DNA from: Chara braunii
Taxonomy: Eukaryota > Streptophyta > Charophyceae > Charales > Characeae
Direction of reading: 5' to 3'
Assembly (NCBI GenBank): GCA_003427395.1
Contig: BFEA01000404.1
Span: 1,050,115-1,077,698 of the forward strand
DNA: 27,584 nucleotides
Under the pieces are notes generated by a model. It had not been told where the DNA came from, made no database searches, and saw nothing but the letters and a program-made list of their open reading frames with translations. Shown here piece after piece: positions 27,544 through 27,584 of the stretch (position 1 is the first letter of the stretch; each line of letters begins with the position of its first letter). Position numbers and translations under genes: made by a program.

Positions 27544-27584
<41 letters not shown>
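27544..27584. repeat. (CT)n microsatellite at right end
   Basis: A CT run to the last base, the reverse complement of the GA run opening the window; true length unknown. Confidence 0.97.

Overview
This window reads as non-coding, repeat-rich nuclear DNA from a eukaryote with a large genome. I see no intact protein-coding gene. A streptophyte (plant or charophyte alga) host fits best. The only intact RNA gene is a plant-type tRNA-Pro(AGG). A 123-bp piece of plastid rbcL sits among retrotransposon debris. The Ty3/gypsy, LINE and MITE content is that of a large plant-like genome. A charophyte such as Chara is my guess, not something the sequence proves.

Layout. The window opens with (GA)n and closes with (CT)n, so both ends look like assembly breakpoints. 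The first 16 kb is dominated by small elements. There are two SINE-like pieces with tRNA-type heads (about 0.8 and 7.4 kb) and a strong 78-bp hairpin (1.5 kb). A foldback cluster lies at 2.1-2.4 kb. Two decayed copies of one LINE family lie in opposite orientation (about 2.7-3.9 kb minus; 9.9-11.8 kb plus, possibly reaching back to 8.2 kb). Five copies of a MITE family share TTAA-bounded inverted ends (TTAAACCACCAGTAC...) at 4.0, 6.15, 6.5, 7.6 and 12.2 kb. Five very short retroposed inserts, each an A-tail flanked by a target-site duplication, lie between 2.4 and 8.5 kb. Several tandem duplications (21, 30-34, 62, 68, 155 and 156 bp units) and a three-copy repeat family at 14.2-15.4 kb fill much of the rest. 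A 940-bp N gap (15492-16431) ends inside a truncated tRNA-Pro copy, 7 bp before the complete one.

The 17.7-24.1 kb part is a gypsy graveyard. A minus-strand gag fragment abuts a plus-strand RNase H-integrase-tail copy (18.24-20.5 kb). A second pol copy of the same family lies on the minus strand at 22.7-23.95 kb. Both integrase copies keep D-35-E spacing but carry stops and frameshifts. Between them lie a 26-bp perfect palindrome, an unrecognised 214-codon frame broken by one TGA, and the rbcL fragment. The last 3.5 kb is largely unassigned apart from degenerate tandem repeats at 26.3-26.6 kb.

Nothing here works together as a pathway or operon. The points most worth a second look are the TTAA-bounded MITE family, the micro-retroposition scars, the plastid fragment, the tRNA-Pro at the gap edge, the 78-bp hairpin, and the paired LINE copies.
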